A stretch of DNA of 64,000 nt from Paraburkholderia silviterrae (GCF_004353915.1 NZ_SMRP01000003.1:573096-637095); one strand, 5' to 3'; counted from the first letter of the stretch, positions 9,431 to 19,220 are shown. Made by a program: numbers and translations. Notes: a model not told the origin generated them from the letters alone.

Positions 9431-9489
9431 GTAACGACTGTAACGGCTGTTACGCGCGTAACGTGGCACCGTGGCGGTAACGCTACAAT
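9431..9489 (+). promoter_or_regulatory. Presumed rpoE promoter with 9-bp-phased GTAACG repeats
   Basis: Hexamers GTAACG (9431), GTAACG (9440), GTTACG (9449) and GTAACG (9458) start exactly 9 bases apart, and a fifth GTAACG starts at 9477, next to a TACAAT -10 box at 9484-9489. Bases 9449-9462 form a perfect 14-base palindrome, GTTACGCGCGTAAC. The -35 region has no good match to consensus and is covered by the repeats, which suggests a binding site for an activator or repressor of the rpoE operon. The regulator is unknown; direct repeats of GTAA-type half-sites are typical of OmpR-family response regulators such as CpxR. Confidence 0.55.
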
Positions 9490-9531
9490 GGTGCCCCCGC
9501 GTCCACTTCCATGAGCTAACGGATTTTTCAG

Positions 9532-10131
9532 GTGAGCGAAAAAGAAATCGACCAGGTGCTGGTCGAACGCGTGCAAAAAGGCGACAAGGCCGCGTTCGAG
9601 CTGCTGGTCTCCAAGTACCACCGCAAGATCATCCGCCTGATCTCGCGCCTCGTGCGGGATCCCGCGGAGGTCGAGGACGTGGCCCAGGATGCCTTCATCA
9701 AGGCGTATCGGGCATTGCCGCAGTTTCGTGGCGAATCCGCTTTCTATACGTGGTTGTACCGAATTGCCGTCAATACGGCGAAGAACTACCTTGCGACCCA
9801 GGGAAGACGCGCCCCTACATCTACCGAAGCAGATGCTGAAGAAGCTGAAACTTTCTCGGACGCCGATCAACTAAGGGATATCAACACGCCAGAGTCGATG
9901 TTGATGAGCAAGCAGATCGCAGAGACGGTCAATGCTGCGATGGCGGTTTTACCGGAAGAGTTGCGCACCGCCATTACTCTTCGTGAAATTGAGGGTTTGA
10001 GCTACGAGGAAATTGCCGAAATGATGGGTTGCCCGATCGGCACCGTCAGATCGAGAATTTTCCGCGCTCGCGAAGCCATTGCGGCAAAATTGCGTCCGCT
10101 GCTGGACACACCGGAAGGCAAGCGCTGGTAA
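9532..10131 (+). CDS. rpoE: ECF sigma factor RpoE/AlgU
   Basis: 199 residues. RpoE directs RNA polymerase to envelope-stress promoters. Region 2 (DVAQDAFIKAYRAL with the -10 binding helix) and region 4 (LSYEEIAEMMGCPIGTVRSRIFRAREAI, a helix-turn-helix for the -35 box) are complete. It starts at GTG 9532, the first codon giving the family N-terminus MSEKEIDQVLVERVQKGD. rseA, rseB and a degP-type protease follow in order, as in Pseudomonas algU-mucABD. The upstream GTAACG repeats are the probable control site; I did not find a clear sigma-E autoregulatory promoter. Confidence 0.95.
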   Translation: MSEKEIDQVLVERVQKGDKAAFELLVSKYHRKIIRLISRLVRDPAEVEDVAQDAFIKAYRALPQFRGESAFYTWLYRIAVNTAKNYLATQGRRAPTSTEADAEEAETFSDADQLRDINTPESMLMSKQIAETVNAAMAVLPEELRTAITLREIEGLSYEEIAEMMGCPIGTVRSRIFRAREAIAAKLRPLLDTPEGKRW

Positions 10132-10219
10132 CACGCCAGCCTCGCGCCGGGCACGGACGCAATTCACCAGGATGTGGGTGTGTGTCACTACGGGGCTCTG
10201 TAAGGAAATGGGGAGCATC

Positions 10220-10873
10220 ATGGGGTCGGTTTCGATGCAATCGGTGTCAAGCTCGCGCGGCGAGCAACTGTCCGCCTTCGTCGACGGCGAAATGGCCGGC
10301 GATGAACAGCATCTGAACGCTATTTTTTCTGGGCTCGCACAAGAAGGCCGCATGGCCTGGTCGAGCTATCACCTGATCGGCGACGTGCTGCGCTCCGACG
10401 ACCTGGCGATGAGCCCGGCCGCGAGCCAGTCGTTCATGGCGGGCTTCGCAGCACGCTTCGAGGCCGAGCCGCACGTGCTGGCGCCAGCGGCGTTGCCCGC
10501 CGCGTCGGGCCAGGCCGCCGCGCATAACGGCCGCGTCTCGCGCATCCTTGCGTTGCGCCGCCGCGTCGTGCCGTCACTGGCCGTGGCCGCCGCTGCCGCC
10601 ACGCTCACGTGGATCGTCATGCCGCAGATGCGCGGCGTCGGCATGGCCGGCGCGCCGCAGATCGCATCGGTGCAGTCCGCCGGCGACCACGTCCAGCGTG
10701 TGGCCATGAATACGGCACCGGTGCAGACGGCTGCCGTGCAAGACGGCAACATCATCCGCGACGCGCGGCTGGACGAGTATCTCGAGGCGCACCAGCAGTT
10801 CGCGCAGCAACCGGTCATGTCGGATTCGATGCCGTTCATCCGCTCCGCCGCCCTTACCACGCAAGGCCAATAA
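10220..10873 (+). CDS. rseA: Anti-sigma-E factor RseA/MucA
   Basis: 217 residues. RseA holds RpoE inactive at the inner membrane until it is cleaved by regulated proteolysis after envelope damage. The N-terminal cytoplasmic sigma-binding domain begins GEQLSAFVDGEM; one membrane segment lies at about 116-134 after a basic stretch (LRRRV); the C-terminal part would be periplasmic. Of three nearby in-frame ATGs (10208, 10220, 10235), the one at 10220 is preferred because GGGGAG at 10210-10215 is a ribosome-binding site in front of it. It lies 88 bases after rpoE and 5 bases before rseB. Confidence 0.9.
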   Translation: MGSVSMQSVSSSRGEQLSAFVDGEMAGDEQHLNAIFSGLAQEGRMAWSSYHLIGDVLRSDDLAMSPAASQSFMAGFAARFEAEPHVLAPAALPAASGQAAAHNGRVSRILALRRRVVPSLAVAAAAATLTWIVMPQMRGVGMAGAPQIASVQSAGDHVQRVAMNTAPVQTAAVQDGNIIRDARLDEYLEAHQQFAQQPVMSDSMPFIRSAALTTQGQ

Positions 10874-10878
10874 GTCTG

Positions 10879-11949
10879 ATGCAGATAGCGCGGTTGAATA
10901 AAACGACATTCTGGGGGCGGCTGCCGGCACTTCTGTGCTGTGCGGCCGTAATGTTCACCGCTCTGTCTGCCGCCACGCACGCACACGCGCAAGGCGCGTC
11001 GGCCGCCGACCCGGCCACGCGCCAGAGCGCCGCGCAGTGGCTCGACCGCATTCAGCAAGCCGCACAGCAACTGAACTACACGGGCACCTTCGTCTATCAG
11101 CGCGGGGCGTTCGTGCAGTCCTCGCGCATCACGCACTACGCCACGAAGAACGACGGCGAATACGAGCAGCTCGAAAGCCTCGATGGCAAGCCGCGCAAGA
11201 TGCTGCGCCATAACGACGATCTCTACACGTTCGTGCCCGAGCGCAAGCTGTGCGTCGTCGAAAAGCGCCAGAACAAGGAAGCTTTCCCGGCGCTGCTTTC
11301 CACGAGCGGCGAACAGGTGCTCGCCGTCTACGATCCCAAGATGCTCGGCAACGACCGCGTGGCCGGCATCGACAGCCAGGTGATCGAACTCGATCCGAAG
11401 GACGCCTACCGCTTCGCCTACAAGCTGTGGGCCGACGCGAAGACGGGTCTGTTGCTGCGTGCGCAGACGCTCGACCCATCGAATGGCCAGGTGCTCCAGC
11501 AGCTCTCCTTCACGCAGGTGAGCATCGGCGTGCCGGTGGACAAGGCGCCGATCGCCGCCGCTATACGTAACATCGGCAACACCGCCGGCTGGACGGTCGT
11601 GCGTCCGCCGTTGCAACCGGTCGACATGGAGGCCCAGGGCTGGACCTTCGCGCAGACCGTGCCGGGCTTTCGCAAGATCCGCGAACTGCGCCGCCCGATG
11701 GCCGCGCGTGACGCCAACGATCCGCCCATTCCCGTCGATCAGGCCGTGTTCTCCGATGGACTGTCGGCCATCTCCGTCTTTGTCGAGCCAGTCGAGCACA
11801 ATAGCCGCAAGGAAGGCTCGGGTAGCAGCGGCGCGACCCACGTGCTCGTGAAGCGCAGTGGGGATTACTGGATCACCTTGCTCGGCGAGGTGCCCCAGAC
11901 CACGTTGCAGCAATTCGCGTCTGCCATAGAATACAAGGCTCCCAAGTAA
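10879..11949 (+). CDS. rseB: Periplasmic sigma-E regulator RseB/MucB
   Basis: 356 residues. RseB binds the periplasmic part of RseA, protecting it from proteolysis, and senses mislocalised lipoproteins or lipopolysaccharide. It has a signal peptide with a basic start, a hydrophobic core at about 15-33 and a likely cleavage after AHA at 37. The conserved LNYTGTFVYQRG segment follows soon after. The frame is open upstream to 10609 inside rseA, but the signal peptide fixes the start at the ATG at 10879, 5 bases after the rseA stop, so the two are translated together. Confidence 0.93.
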   Translation: MQIARLNKTTFWGRLPALLCCAAVMFTALSAATHAHAQGASAADPATRQSAAQWLDRIQQAAQQLNYTGTFVYQRGAFVQSSRITHYATKNDGEYEQLESLDGKPRKMLRHNDDLYTFVPERKLCVVEKRQNKEAFPALLSTSGEQVLAVYDPKMLGNDRVAGIDSQVIELDPKDAYRFAYKLWADAKTGLLLRAQTLDPSNGQVLQQLSFTQVSIGVPVDKAPIAAAIRNIGNTAGWTVVRPPLQPVDMEAQGWTFAQTVPGFRKIRELRRPMAARDANDPPIPVDQAVFSDGLSAISVFVEPVEHNSRKEGSGSSGATHVLVKRSGDYWITLLGEVPQTTLQQFASAIEYKAPK

Positions 11950-11974
11950 CTTCTACGCTACGGCCGATTTCGAT

Positions 11975-13510
11975 ATGACGATCCTCCCGCTGCGCAAATT
12001 CTTCGCGGCCGCGGTGGTGGCGGCGTGCCTGCCGTTCGCCCCGCACACGGCATCGGCGGCGCCTGCCGCCAATCTGCCAGACTTCACCGATCTCGTGGAC
12101 AAGGTTGGGCCCTCGGTCGTCAACATTCGCACCACCACGCGCGTGACGCTCTCGCAGCGCGGGCTGCCGCCGGGGATGGACAATGGCGACATGTCGGAAT
12201 TTTTCCGCCGCTTCTTTGGCATCCCCTTGCCGCAGGGACCTCAGGGACCACAAGGCGGCGACCAGTCGCCGCGCGGCGGTCAAGGCGGTGGTCAGGGCGG
12301 CAGTCAAGGCGGAGGACAGGACTCCGGGCCGGACAGCGGCAACGACACCGAACAGAGCAGTGGCGTGGGTTCGGGTTTCATCATGACGAGCGACGGCTAC
12401 GTGATGACCAACGCACACGTGGTCGACGACGCGGACAGCATTTACGTCACGCTCACCGACAAGCGCGAGTTCAAGGCCAAGCTGATCGGCGTGGACGACC
12501 GCACCGACGTGGCAGTCGTGAAGATCCAGGCCAACAACCTGCCGGCCATCACGATCGGGGACTCGAACAAGGTGCGCGTGGGCGAGTGGGTCGTGGCGAT
12601 CGGCTCGCCGTTCGGGCTCGAGAACACCGTGACCGCCGGCATCGTGAGCGCGAAGGGCCGCGACACGGGCGACTATCTGCCGTTCATCCAGACCGACGTG
12701 GCCGTGAATCCCGGCAACTCGGGCGGCCCGCTCATCAACATGCAGGGCGAGGTGATCGGCATCAACTCGCAGATCTATAGCCGTACCGGCGGCTTCATGG
12801 GCATCTCGTTCGCGATTCCGATCGACGAGGCGATGCGCGTGGCCGATCAACTGAAAGCCACGGGCAAGGTCACGCGCGGTCGTATTGCCGTGGCTATCGG
12901 CGAGGTGACCAAGGATGTGGCCGATTCGCTCGGTCTGCCGAAGGCGCAGGGCGCGCTGGTGTCGAGCGTCGAGCCGGGCGGCCCGGCCGACAAGGCGGGC
13001 ATCCAGCCCGGCGACATCATCCAGAAGTTCAACGGCCAGACGGTCGACGCGGCCACCGACCTGCCGCGCATGGTGGGCGACACCAAACCGGGCACCAAAG
13101 CGACCGTCACGATCTGGCGCAAGGGCTCGACACGCGATCTGCCGATCACGATTGCCGAGATGCAGTCGGACAAGAGCGCGAAGGCCGACCAGAAGAAGGC
13201 GCCGGAGCCCAAGCCGCGCCCGTCGAATGCACTGGGCCTTTCGGTGACGGACCTTTCCGCTGACCAGCTGAGCCAGCTCAAGATCAAGGGCGGCGTGATG
13301 GTGGATTCGGTGGACGGCCCGGCCGCGCGCGCCGGTTTGCAGAAGGGCGACATCATCCTGCGCGTGGGCGACACCGACATCACCAGTGCGAAGCAGTTCC
13401 AGGATGTCGCGTCGCGCCTGGACCCGCAGAAGATGGTGGCGATCCTCGTGCGCCGGGGCGAAAACACGCAGTTCGTGCCGCTGCGCCCGCGCAATTCGGG
13501 GCAGAAGTAA
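11975..13510 (+). CDS. degP: Periplasmic serine protease DegP/MucD
   Basis: 511 residues. A trypsin-like HtrA protease and chaperone that degrades misfolded envelope proteins. Signal peptide with probable cleavage after ASA at 28; catalytic His148 (TNAHVV), Asp178 (DRTDVAVV) and Ser249 (NPGNSGGP); two PDZ domains at about 285-390 and 415-500. Residues 87-118 are an unusual Gly/Gln-rich stretch (QGPQGPQGG and related repeats) in the loop before the protease core. It lies 25 bases after rseB, ending the envelope-stress operon. degP, degQ and mucD are hard to tell apart by sequence; the context favours MucD. Confidence 0.93.
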   Translation: MTILPLRKFFAAAVVAACLPFAPHTASAAPAANLPDFTDLVDKVGPSVVNIRTTTRVTLSQRGLPPGMDNGDMSEFFRRFFGIPLPQGPQGPQGGDQSPRGGQGGGQGGSQGGGQDSGPDSGNDTEQSSGVGSGFIMTSDGYVMTNAHVVDDADSIYVTLTDKREFKAKLIGVDDRTDVAVVKIQANNLPAITIGDSNKVRVGEWVVAIGSPFGLENTVTAGIVSAKGRDTGDYLPFIQTDVAVNPGNSGGPLINMQGEVIGINSQIYSRTGGFMGISFAIPIDEAMRVADQLKATGKVTRGRIAVAIGEVTKDVADSLGLPKAQGALVSSVEPGGPADKAGIQPGDIIQKFNGQTVDAATDLPRMVGDTKPGTKATVTIWRKGSTRDLPITIAEMQSDKSAKADQKKAPEPKPRPSNALGLSVTDLSADQLSQLKIKGGVMVDSVDGPAARAGLQKGDIILRVGDTDITSAKQFQDVASRLDPQKMVAILVRRGENTQFVPLRPRNSGQK

Positions 13511-13515
13511 GCACG

Positions 13516-13818
13516 ATGAGCGCCCCTGCGCGGACATCGAGCGCCACTGAACCGCGCGCGGGCGCGCATCTCATCCTTTACGGCCGCGCGTGGTGCCATC
13601 TATGCGAGGACATGCGCGCGGCGCTTGCGCCGCTGGCCGCGGCGGCGGGGGCGAACATCGAGGTGATCGATGTCGATTCCGACCCCGCGCTGCAGGCGCG
13701 CTACGATGAGCTCGTGCCGGTGCTGGCCTGCGATGGCGTCGAGCTGTGCCATTACCGGCTCGACGAGGCGCGCGTGCGCGCGGCGCTGGGCTTGAGCGCC
13801 GCAGCGCCGGGTGCGTAG
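13516..13818 (+). CDS. Glutaredoxin-like thiol protein (DUF836 family)
   Basis: 100 residues with a thioredoxin-like fold start (HLILYGRAWCHLCEDM) and a CxxC pair at Cys27 and Cys30, then VIDVDSDPALQARYDELVPVLACDG, typical of the small glutaredoxin-family proteins often found before lepA. It would reduce disulfides or bind partner proteins in the cytoplasm; no substrate is known. It starts 5 bases after degP, so it is probably cotranscribed with the stress operon. The first 16 residues are likely disordered. Confidence 0.85.
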   Translation: MSAPARTSSATEPRAGAHLILYGRAWCHLCEDMRAALAPLAAAAGANIEVIDVDSDPALQARYDELVPVLACDGVELCHYRLDEARVRAALGLSAAAPGA

Positions 13819-14024
13819 AGCGTGCTGCCGCCTCCGTCGCGCAATGCGTGAAACGCCCACCCGGCATCCCGTGCGAGGCGGCCTCGCGGCATGCACATCC
13901 GTTACATCACAGGACGGTTCGCCCGTGGGACCCCTTTTCAGCTAAAATACTGCGGTTTTTCATCTATTTACGAGGCGTGCCCAGCAAGTGTTGGGGCGCG
14001 CCTTTTTCGCTTGATCGGTACTGA

Positions 14025-15818
14025 ATGGATCATATTCGTAACTTCTCGATCATTGCGCACATCGACCATGGCAAGTCGACGCTCGCCGATCGCATCATCC
14101 AGTTGTGTGGCGGCCTGTCCGACCGTGAAATGGAATCGCAGGTGCTCGACTCGATGGATCTCGAGCGCGAGCGCGGCATCACGATCAAGGCGCAGACCGC
14201 TGCGCTCTCGTACAAGGCGCGTGACGGCCAGGTCTATAACCTGAACCTGATCGACACGCCGGGGCACGTCGACTTCTCGTACGAAGTGAGCCGCTCGCTC
14301 TCCGCGTGCGAGGGCGCGCTGCTCGTGGTGGACGCAAGCCAGGGCGTCGAGGCGCAGACGGTGGCCAACTGCTACACCGCGATCGAGCTTGGCGTCGAAG
14401 TCGTGCCGGTGCTCAACAAGATCGACCTGCCCGCGGCGAACCCCGAAAACGCCATCGCCGAGATCGAGGACGTGATCGGCATCGACGCCACCGACGCGAC
14501 GCTCTGCAGCGCGAAGACCGGCCTCGGCGTGGAAGACGTGCTCGAGGCGCTCATCGCCAAGGTGCCGCCGCCCAAGGGCGATACGCAAGCGCCGCTGCAG
14601 GCGCTCATCATCGACTCGTGGTTCGACAACTACGTGGGTGTGGTGATGCTCGTGCGTATCGTCAACGGCACGTTGCGTCCGAAGGACAAGATCAAGCTGA
14701 TGGCCACCGGCGCGCAGTACCCGGTCGAGCACGTGGGCGTGTTCTCGCCGAAGTCGCGCAACCTCGACCAGCTCTCGGCGGGGCAGGTGGGCTTCATCAT
14801 CGCGGGCATCAAGGAGCTCGCCGCCACCAAGGTGGGCGACACCGTCACGCACGTGACCAAGCCGGCGCCGGAACCCCTGCCGGGCTTCAAGGAAGTGAAG
14901 CCACAGGTGTTCGCGGGCCTTTATCCGGTCGAGGCGAACCAGTACGACGCGCTGCGCGAATCGCTTGAAAAGCTCAAGCTCAACGATGCTTCGCTCCAGT
15001 ACGAGCCCGAAGTCTCGCAGGCGCTCGGCTTCGGTTTCCGCTGCGGCTTCCTCGGTCTTCTGCACATGGAGATCGTGCAGGAGCGTCTCGAGCGCGAGTT
15101 CGACATGGATCTCATCACCACGGCGCCCACCGTGGTGTACGAAGTCGTGCAGGCCGACGGCACCCTGATCAAGGTCGAGAACCCGGCGAAGATGCCGGAG
15201 CCCTCGAAGATTGCCGAGATCCGCGAGCCGATCGTGACCGTGAACCTGTACATGCCGCAGGACTATGTGGGTTCGGTCATCACGCTCTGTACGCAGAAGC
15301 GTGGCAACCAGATCAACATGCAGTACCACGGCCGCCAGGTGCAGCTCACCTACGAAATCCCGATGGCGGAAATCGTGCTCGACTTCTTCGATCGCCTGAA
15401 GTCGGTCTCGCGCGGTTACGCGTCGATGGACTACGAGTTCAAGGAATACCGCAGTTCGGACGTCGTGAAGGTCGACATGCTGATCAACGGCGACAAAGTC
15501 GATGCGCTGTCCGTCATCGTGCACCGCACGCAATCGCTATACCGCGGCCGCGAAGTGGCGGCGAAGATGCGAGAGATCATTCCGCGCCAGATGTACGACG
15601 TGGCGATCCAGGCGGCCATTGGCGCGCACATCATCGCACGCGAGAACATCAAGGCGCTGCGCAAGAACGTGCTGGCCAAGTGCTATGGCGGTGACATCTC
15701 GCGTAAGAAGAAGCTTCTCGAGAAGCAGAAGGAAGGCAAGAAGCGGATGAAGCAGGTTGGCTCTGTCGAAATTCCGCAAGAAGCATTCCTCGCGATTCTC
15801 CGTGTCGAAGACAAATAA
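14025..15818 (+). CDS. lepA: Translation elongation factor 4 (LepA)
   Basis: 597 residues, matching the family length. A ribosome-binding GTPase that helps 30S assembly or back-translocation under stress. GTPase motifs: AHIDHGKS at 11-18, the [15 protein letters not shown] switch II region and NKIDLP. The elongation-factor-G-like domains and the LepA C-terminal domain follow ([22 protein letters not shown] at the end). A TAAAAT -10-like box at 13943-13948 in the 206-base upstream gap could be its own promoter, although the -35 is poor. lepB follows 21 bases downstream. Confidence 0.97.
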   Translation: MDHIRNFSIIAHIDHGKSTLADRIIQLCGGLSDREMESQVLDSMDLERERGITIKAQTAALSYKARDGQVYNLNLIDTPGHVDFSYEVSRSLSACEGALLVVDASQGVEAQTVANCYTAIELGVEVVPVLNKIDLPAANPENAIAEIEDVIGIDATDATLCSAKTGLGVEDVLEALIAKVPPPKGDTQAPLQALIIDSWFDNYVGVVMLVRIVNGTLRPKDKIKLMATGAQYPVEHVGVFSPKSRNLDQLSAGQVGFIIAGIKELAATKVGDTVTHVTKPAPEPLPGFKEVKPQVFAGLYPVEANQYDALRESLEKLKLNDASLQYEPEVSQALGFGFRCGFLGLLHMEIVQERLEREFDMDLITTAPTVVYEVVQADGTLIKVENPAKMPEPSKIAEIREPIVTVNLYMPQDYVGSVITLCTQKRGNQINMQYHGRQVQLTYEIPMAEIVLDFFDRLKSVSRGYASMDYEFKEYRSSDVVKVDMLINGDKVDALSVIVHRTQSLYRGREVAAKMREIIPRQMYDVAIQAAIGAHIIARENIKALRKNVLAKCYGGDISRKKKLLEKQKEGKKRMKQVGSVEIPQEAFLAILRVEDK

Positions 15819-15839
15819 GCCAGAACAACGGACCTCTAC

Positions 15840-16733
15840 ATGAATTTTGCGCTGATTCTTTTTGTGCTCGTCGTTTTGACGGGTATCGCGTGGGTTGCAG
15901 ACAAGCTGGTTTTCATGCCGCGCCGGCGCCTCGCCGCCGATGCGGCCGTCGCCGAGTTCGACCGGCAGCAGGCGCGCGTGGGTGAGCGCTTCGCCGATGA
16001 GAACGCGCCCGTGACGCGTCAGAACCTGCGCAACGAAAAGCTGCGCCAGCCGTGGTGGCTCGAATATACGGCGAGCTTTTTTCCCGTCATCCTGATCGTG
16101 TTCCTCGTGCGCTCGTTCGTGGTGGAGCCGTTCAAGATTCCGTCGGGCTCGATGGTGCCCACGCTCCTCGTGGGCGACTTCATCCTCGTGAACAAGTTCG
16201 ACTACGGTCTGCGCCTGCCGATCACGAACACGAAGGTCACCCAGGGCCGTCCGCTCGAGCGCGGCGATGTGGTGGTGTTCCGCTATCCGAAGGACGAGTC
16301 GGTCGACTACATCAAGCGCGTGATCGGCCTGCCGGGCGACGTGGTTGCGTATCAGGACAAGCAGCTCACGATCAACGGCAAGCCGGTGCCCGAGGCGCCG
16401 CAAGCCGATTACTTCGACGAAGAGCGCATCGGCTACGCGAAGCAGTTCACCGAAGACCTCGGCGACCGCAAGAACAACATCCTCAACAACCCTGCGGTGC
16501 CGCCGTTCATCGTGGGCGCCGAAGATTATCCGTATCGCGACAACTGCCAGTACAACGCACGCGGCGTGATCTGCAAGGTGCCGCCGGGCCATTACTTCAT
16601 GATGGGCGACAACCGCGACAACAGCGCGGACAGCCGCTATTGGGGCTTCGTGCCCGACGCCAACATCGTCGGCCGCGCGTTCTTCATCTGGATGAACTTC
16701 AGCAATCTGAAGCGCATCGGTCCGTTCGAGTAA
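15840..16733 (+). CDS. lepB: Signal peptidase I
   Basis: 297 residues. Inner-membrane serine protease that removes signal peptides from exported proteins. Two membrane segments at about 3-22 and 78-92; the catalytic dyad is Ser104 (PSGSMVPTLL) and Lys159 (YIKRVIGLPGD); the GDNRDNSADSRYWGFV box near the C-terminus is intact. It would mature exported proteins such as RseB, DegP and PstS from this window. It shares the classic lepA-lepB-rnc-era order. Confidence 0.96.
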   Translation: MNFALILFVLVVLTGIAWVADKLVFMPRRRLAADAAVAEFDRQQARVGERFADENAPVTRQNLRNEKLRQPWWLEYTASFFPVILIVFLVRSFVVEPFKIPSGSMVPTLLVGDFILVNKFDYGLRLPITNTKVTQGRPLERGDVVVFRYPKDESVDYIKRVIGLPGDVVAYQDKQLTINGKPVPEAPQADYFDEERIGYAKQFTEDLGDRKNNILNNPAVPPFIVGAEDYPYRDNCQYNARGVICKVPPGHYFMMGDNRDNSADSRYWGFVPDANIVGRAFFIWMNFSNLKRIGPFE

Positions 16734-16781
16734 GGCGGGTTCGATGTACGCGCGATTCGTGCGAGAGGTCTGTGCGCGAAT

Positions 16782-16833
16782 CGCATGCGATGCATCGCGA
16801 AGATGCCACGCGAGGCATCGCACAAAGCATGCG
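16782..16833. repeat. Palindrome-rich hairpin in the lepB-rnc spacer
   Basis: GCGATGCATCGCG (16787-16799) pairs with CGCGAGGCATCGC (16809-16821) with one mismatch around a 9-base loop, and outer CGCATG/CATGCG blocks can extend it. The left arm contains the perfect palindrome GCGATGCATCGC. No T-run follows, so it is not a standard terminator. Function unknown; it could be an mRNA processing site for RNase III, whose gene follows. Confidence 0.45.
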
Positions 16834-16975
16834 TATGCATGCGTGTCCATGTGTGTAATTCGCAGCGCATCTTCGCACGCTACTTGAAGAACCACCGGTA
16901 ACGTCGCTTCATCACGGTTTTTCGCCCGCCGCCCCGCGTTTTCGCCGGGGGCGGCGGGCGCGTTATACTCTCCCC

Positions 16976-18253
16976 ATGCCCCTATCTCCGTTGGAAAGCC
17001 GTTTGCGCTACGAATTTCGCAATGCGGAATTGTTGCGCCAGGCTTTGACCCACCGCAGTCACAGTGCCACGCATAACGAACGCCTCGAATTCCTCGGTGA
17101 TTCGGTTCTGAATTGCGCGGTGGCGGCCCTATTGTTCCAACGTTTTGGCAAGCTGGACGAAGGCGATCTCTCGCGCGTGCGCGCGAATCTGGTCAAGCAG
17201 CAGTCCCTCTACGAGATTGCTCAGGCCCTCAATATCGCCGACGGCCTGCGGCTCGGTGAAGGCGAGTTGCGCAGCGGCGGCTTTCGCCGCCCTTCGATCC
17301 TCGCGGACGCGCTCGAAGCCATCTTCGGCGCGATCTTCCTCGACGGCGGCTTCGACGCCGCCCAGACGGTCATCAAGCGCCTCTACATACCGATCCTCGA
17401 CCACATCGATCCGCGCACGCTCGGCAAGGATTCCAAGACGCTGCTGCAGGAGTACTTGCAGGGGCACAAGATCGCGCTGCCGACCTATACCGTCGTCGCC
17501 ACGCATGGTGCGGCGCACAATCAGCAGTTCGAGGTCGAATGCACGGTGCCCAAGCTCGACGTGAAGGTGTCGGGTTCGGGGGCGAGCCGCCGCGCGGCAG
17601 AGCAGGCCGCCGCGAAGAAGGCGCTCGACGAGGTGATGGCCGCCGCGCCCGCGCTGGTCGCCAAGCCGCGCCGCTCGAAGGGCGCACGCGCGCCCAAGAT
17701 CGAGCCCGAGGTTGTGCCCGGCGTGACGGGCGTGCAGGGCGCGCTCGATCTGCGCACCCCGGAGCGCCGTGCGCGCGGCGAGCGCCCGGCTGCCGGTGCA
17801 CACCATAGCGTTGCGGCAGGCGACGAGGCGGGCGAGCGCATCGCCGCCGCCGTCCTGGCGGCGCCGCTCGCGGTGATCCGCGCGGCGCACGTGCAGGAGC
17901 GTGGCGTGGAGAAGGGCGGCGAAAAAGCCCCGGAAAAACCCACCGAAAAAGCCGAGCGCGCCGCCGCGGACAAGCACGCCGAAAAGCCTGCCGATAAATT
18001 CGACTCCGTGCCGTCCGCCGGGTCGATCGCGCCGCGTTCGGCGCGCGGCCGCGATCCACAGAACGGCGGACAGCACGGTACGGCCAGTAATGGCACAAGC
18101 AGCACAAGCGGCACGACCGGCGCAGGCGCAGGCGCAGGCGACGACGCGTCGCCGGGCGCGCTGTCCAGCAGCGCATCGTCCGGCTCCTCCGCGGGCGCCA
18201 GCGCCGAAGCGGACGTAGCGGTCCCCGTGCGCGCCGCGGATGCCGGCCACTGA
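16976..18253 (+). CDS. rnc: Ribonuclease III with a long C-terminal extension
   Basis: 425 residues. The first 225 are a complete RNase III, the double-stranded-RNA endonuclease of rRNA processing: signature [13 protein letters not shown] with Glu38 and Asp42, the second metal-binding pair Asp111 and Glu114, and a double-stranded RNA-binding domain at about 152-224. The remaining 200 residues are low complexity, rich in Ala, Gly, Ser, Lys, Glu and Pro with lysine/proline runs, and probably disordered. E. coli RNase III has 226 residues, so the tail nearly doubles it. It is in frame with no stop, so it is not an assembly fusion with era. Confidence 0.94.
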   Translation: MPLSPLESRLRYEFRNAELLRQALTHRSHSATHNERLEFLGDSVLNCAVAALLFQRFGKLDEGDLSRVRANLVKQQSLYEIAQALNIADGLRLGEGELRSGGFRRPSILADALEAIFGAIFLDGGFDAAQTVIKRLYIPILDHIDPRTLGKDSKTLLQEYLQGHKIALPTYTVVATHGAAHNQQFEVECTVPKLDVKVSGSGASRRAAEQAAAKKALDEVMAAAPALVAKPRRSKGARAPKIEPEVVPGVTGVQGALDLRTPERRARGERPAAGAHHSVAAGDEAGERIAAAVLAAPLAVIRAAHVQERGVEKGGEKAPEKPTEKAERAAADKHAEKPADKFDSVPSAGSIAPRSARGRDPQNGGQHGTASNGTSSTSGTTGAGAGAGDDASPGALSSSASSGSSAGASAEADVAVPVRAADAGH

Positions 18254-18314
18254 TTCAACCCGTGCGCGCGCCGTTTCAATCGTGCGCGCGCCGCTCTCAT
18301 ATTCCGGTCCGATC

Positions 18315-19220
18315 ATGAACGCTCCCACTTCCACTCCTGCCGGTTTCCGCTGCGGCATGGTCGCGATCGTCGGCCGTCCGAACGTCGGCAAGTCCACGCT
18401 GATGAACGCACTCGTCGGCCAGAAGATCAGCATCACGTCGCGCAAGGCGCAGACCACGCGCCATCGCATCACCGGCATCAACACGGTCGACGACGCGCAG
18501 TACATCTTCGTCGACACGCCCGGTTTTCAGACGCGCCACAGCACTGCGCTCAACCGGTCGCTGAACCGCGCCGTCACCTCGACGCTCAGTTCCGTCGATG
18601 CCGTGCTATTCGTGATCGAGGCCGGCAAGTTCGGTCCCGACGACCAGAAGGTGCTCGATCTGATTCCGCCGAACGCGCCCACGATCCTGATCGCGAACAA
18701 GATCGACCGCGTGAGCGACAAGGCCACGCTCTATCCGTTCATCCAGGAAGTGCAGAAGCTGCGCGAGTTCCGCGAGATCATTCCGCTCTCGGCCAACAAT
18801 CCCGACGACATCAAGCGCCTGCTCGAAACGCTCAAGCCGTATCTGCCCGAAGGCGAGCCGATCTACGGCGAAGACGACCTGACCGATCGCAGCGAGCGTT
18901 TTCTCGCCGCCGAGATCCTGCGCGAGAAGGTGTTCCGCTGGACCGGTGACGAGCTCCCGTACACGAGCACCGTGCTAATCGACAAGTTCGAGCAGGAAGG
19001 GCGCTTGCGCCGCATCTTCGCGACGATCCTCGTCGAGCGCGACACCCAGAAGGCCATGGTGATCGGCCAGAAGGGCGCCAAGCTCAAGCAGATCAGCACC
19101 GAGGCGCGCCTCGACATGGAAAAGTTGTTCGACGGTCCGGTCTATCTCGAAACCTTCGTGAAGGTGAAGAGCGGCTGGGCCGACAACGAGGCCGGCCTGC
19201 GCGCTTACGGTTACGAGTGA
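18315..19220 (+). CDS. era: GTPase Era
   Basis: 301 residues. A GTPase that binds the 3' end of 16S rRNA in 30S assembly. G1 GRPNVGKS is at 20-27, the DTPGF switch and NKID motif follow, and the C-terminal KH domain includes [12 protein letters not shown]. The frame is open from 18240 inside rnc, but the conserved N-terminus starts at the ATG at 18315. It follows rnc as in E. coli and precedes recO by 18 bases. Confidence 0.96.
   Translation: MNAPTSTPAGFRCGMVAIVGRPNVGKSTLMNALVGQKISITSRKAQTTRHRITGINTVDDAQYIFVDTPGFQTRHSTALNRSLNRAVTSTLSSVDAVLFVIEAGKFGPDDQKVLDLIPPNAPTILIANKIDRVSDKATLYPFIQEVQKLREFREIIPLSANNPDDIKRLLETLKPYLPEGEPIYGEDDLTDRSERFLAAEILREKVFRWTGDELPYTSTVLIDKFEQEGRLRRIFATILVERDTQKAMVIGQKGAKLKQISTEARLDMEKLFDGPVYLETFVKVKSGWADNEAGLRAYGYE

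Noticed and set aside
16976..18253. RNase III tail as an artefact of a frameshift into era
   Set aside because: The frame stays open to its own stop at 18251-18253, before the era start at 18315, and the tail is low-complexity in the reading frame, as in related species.
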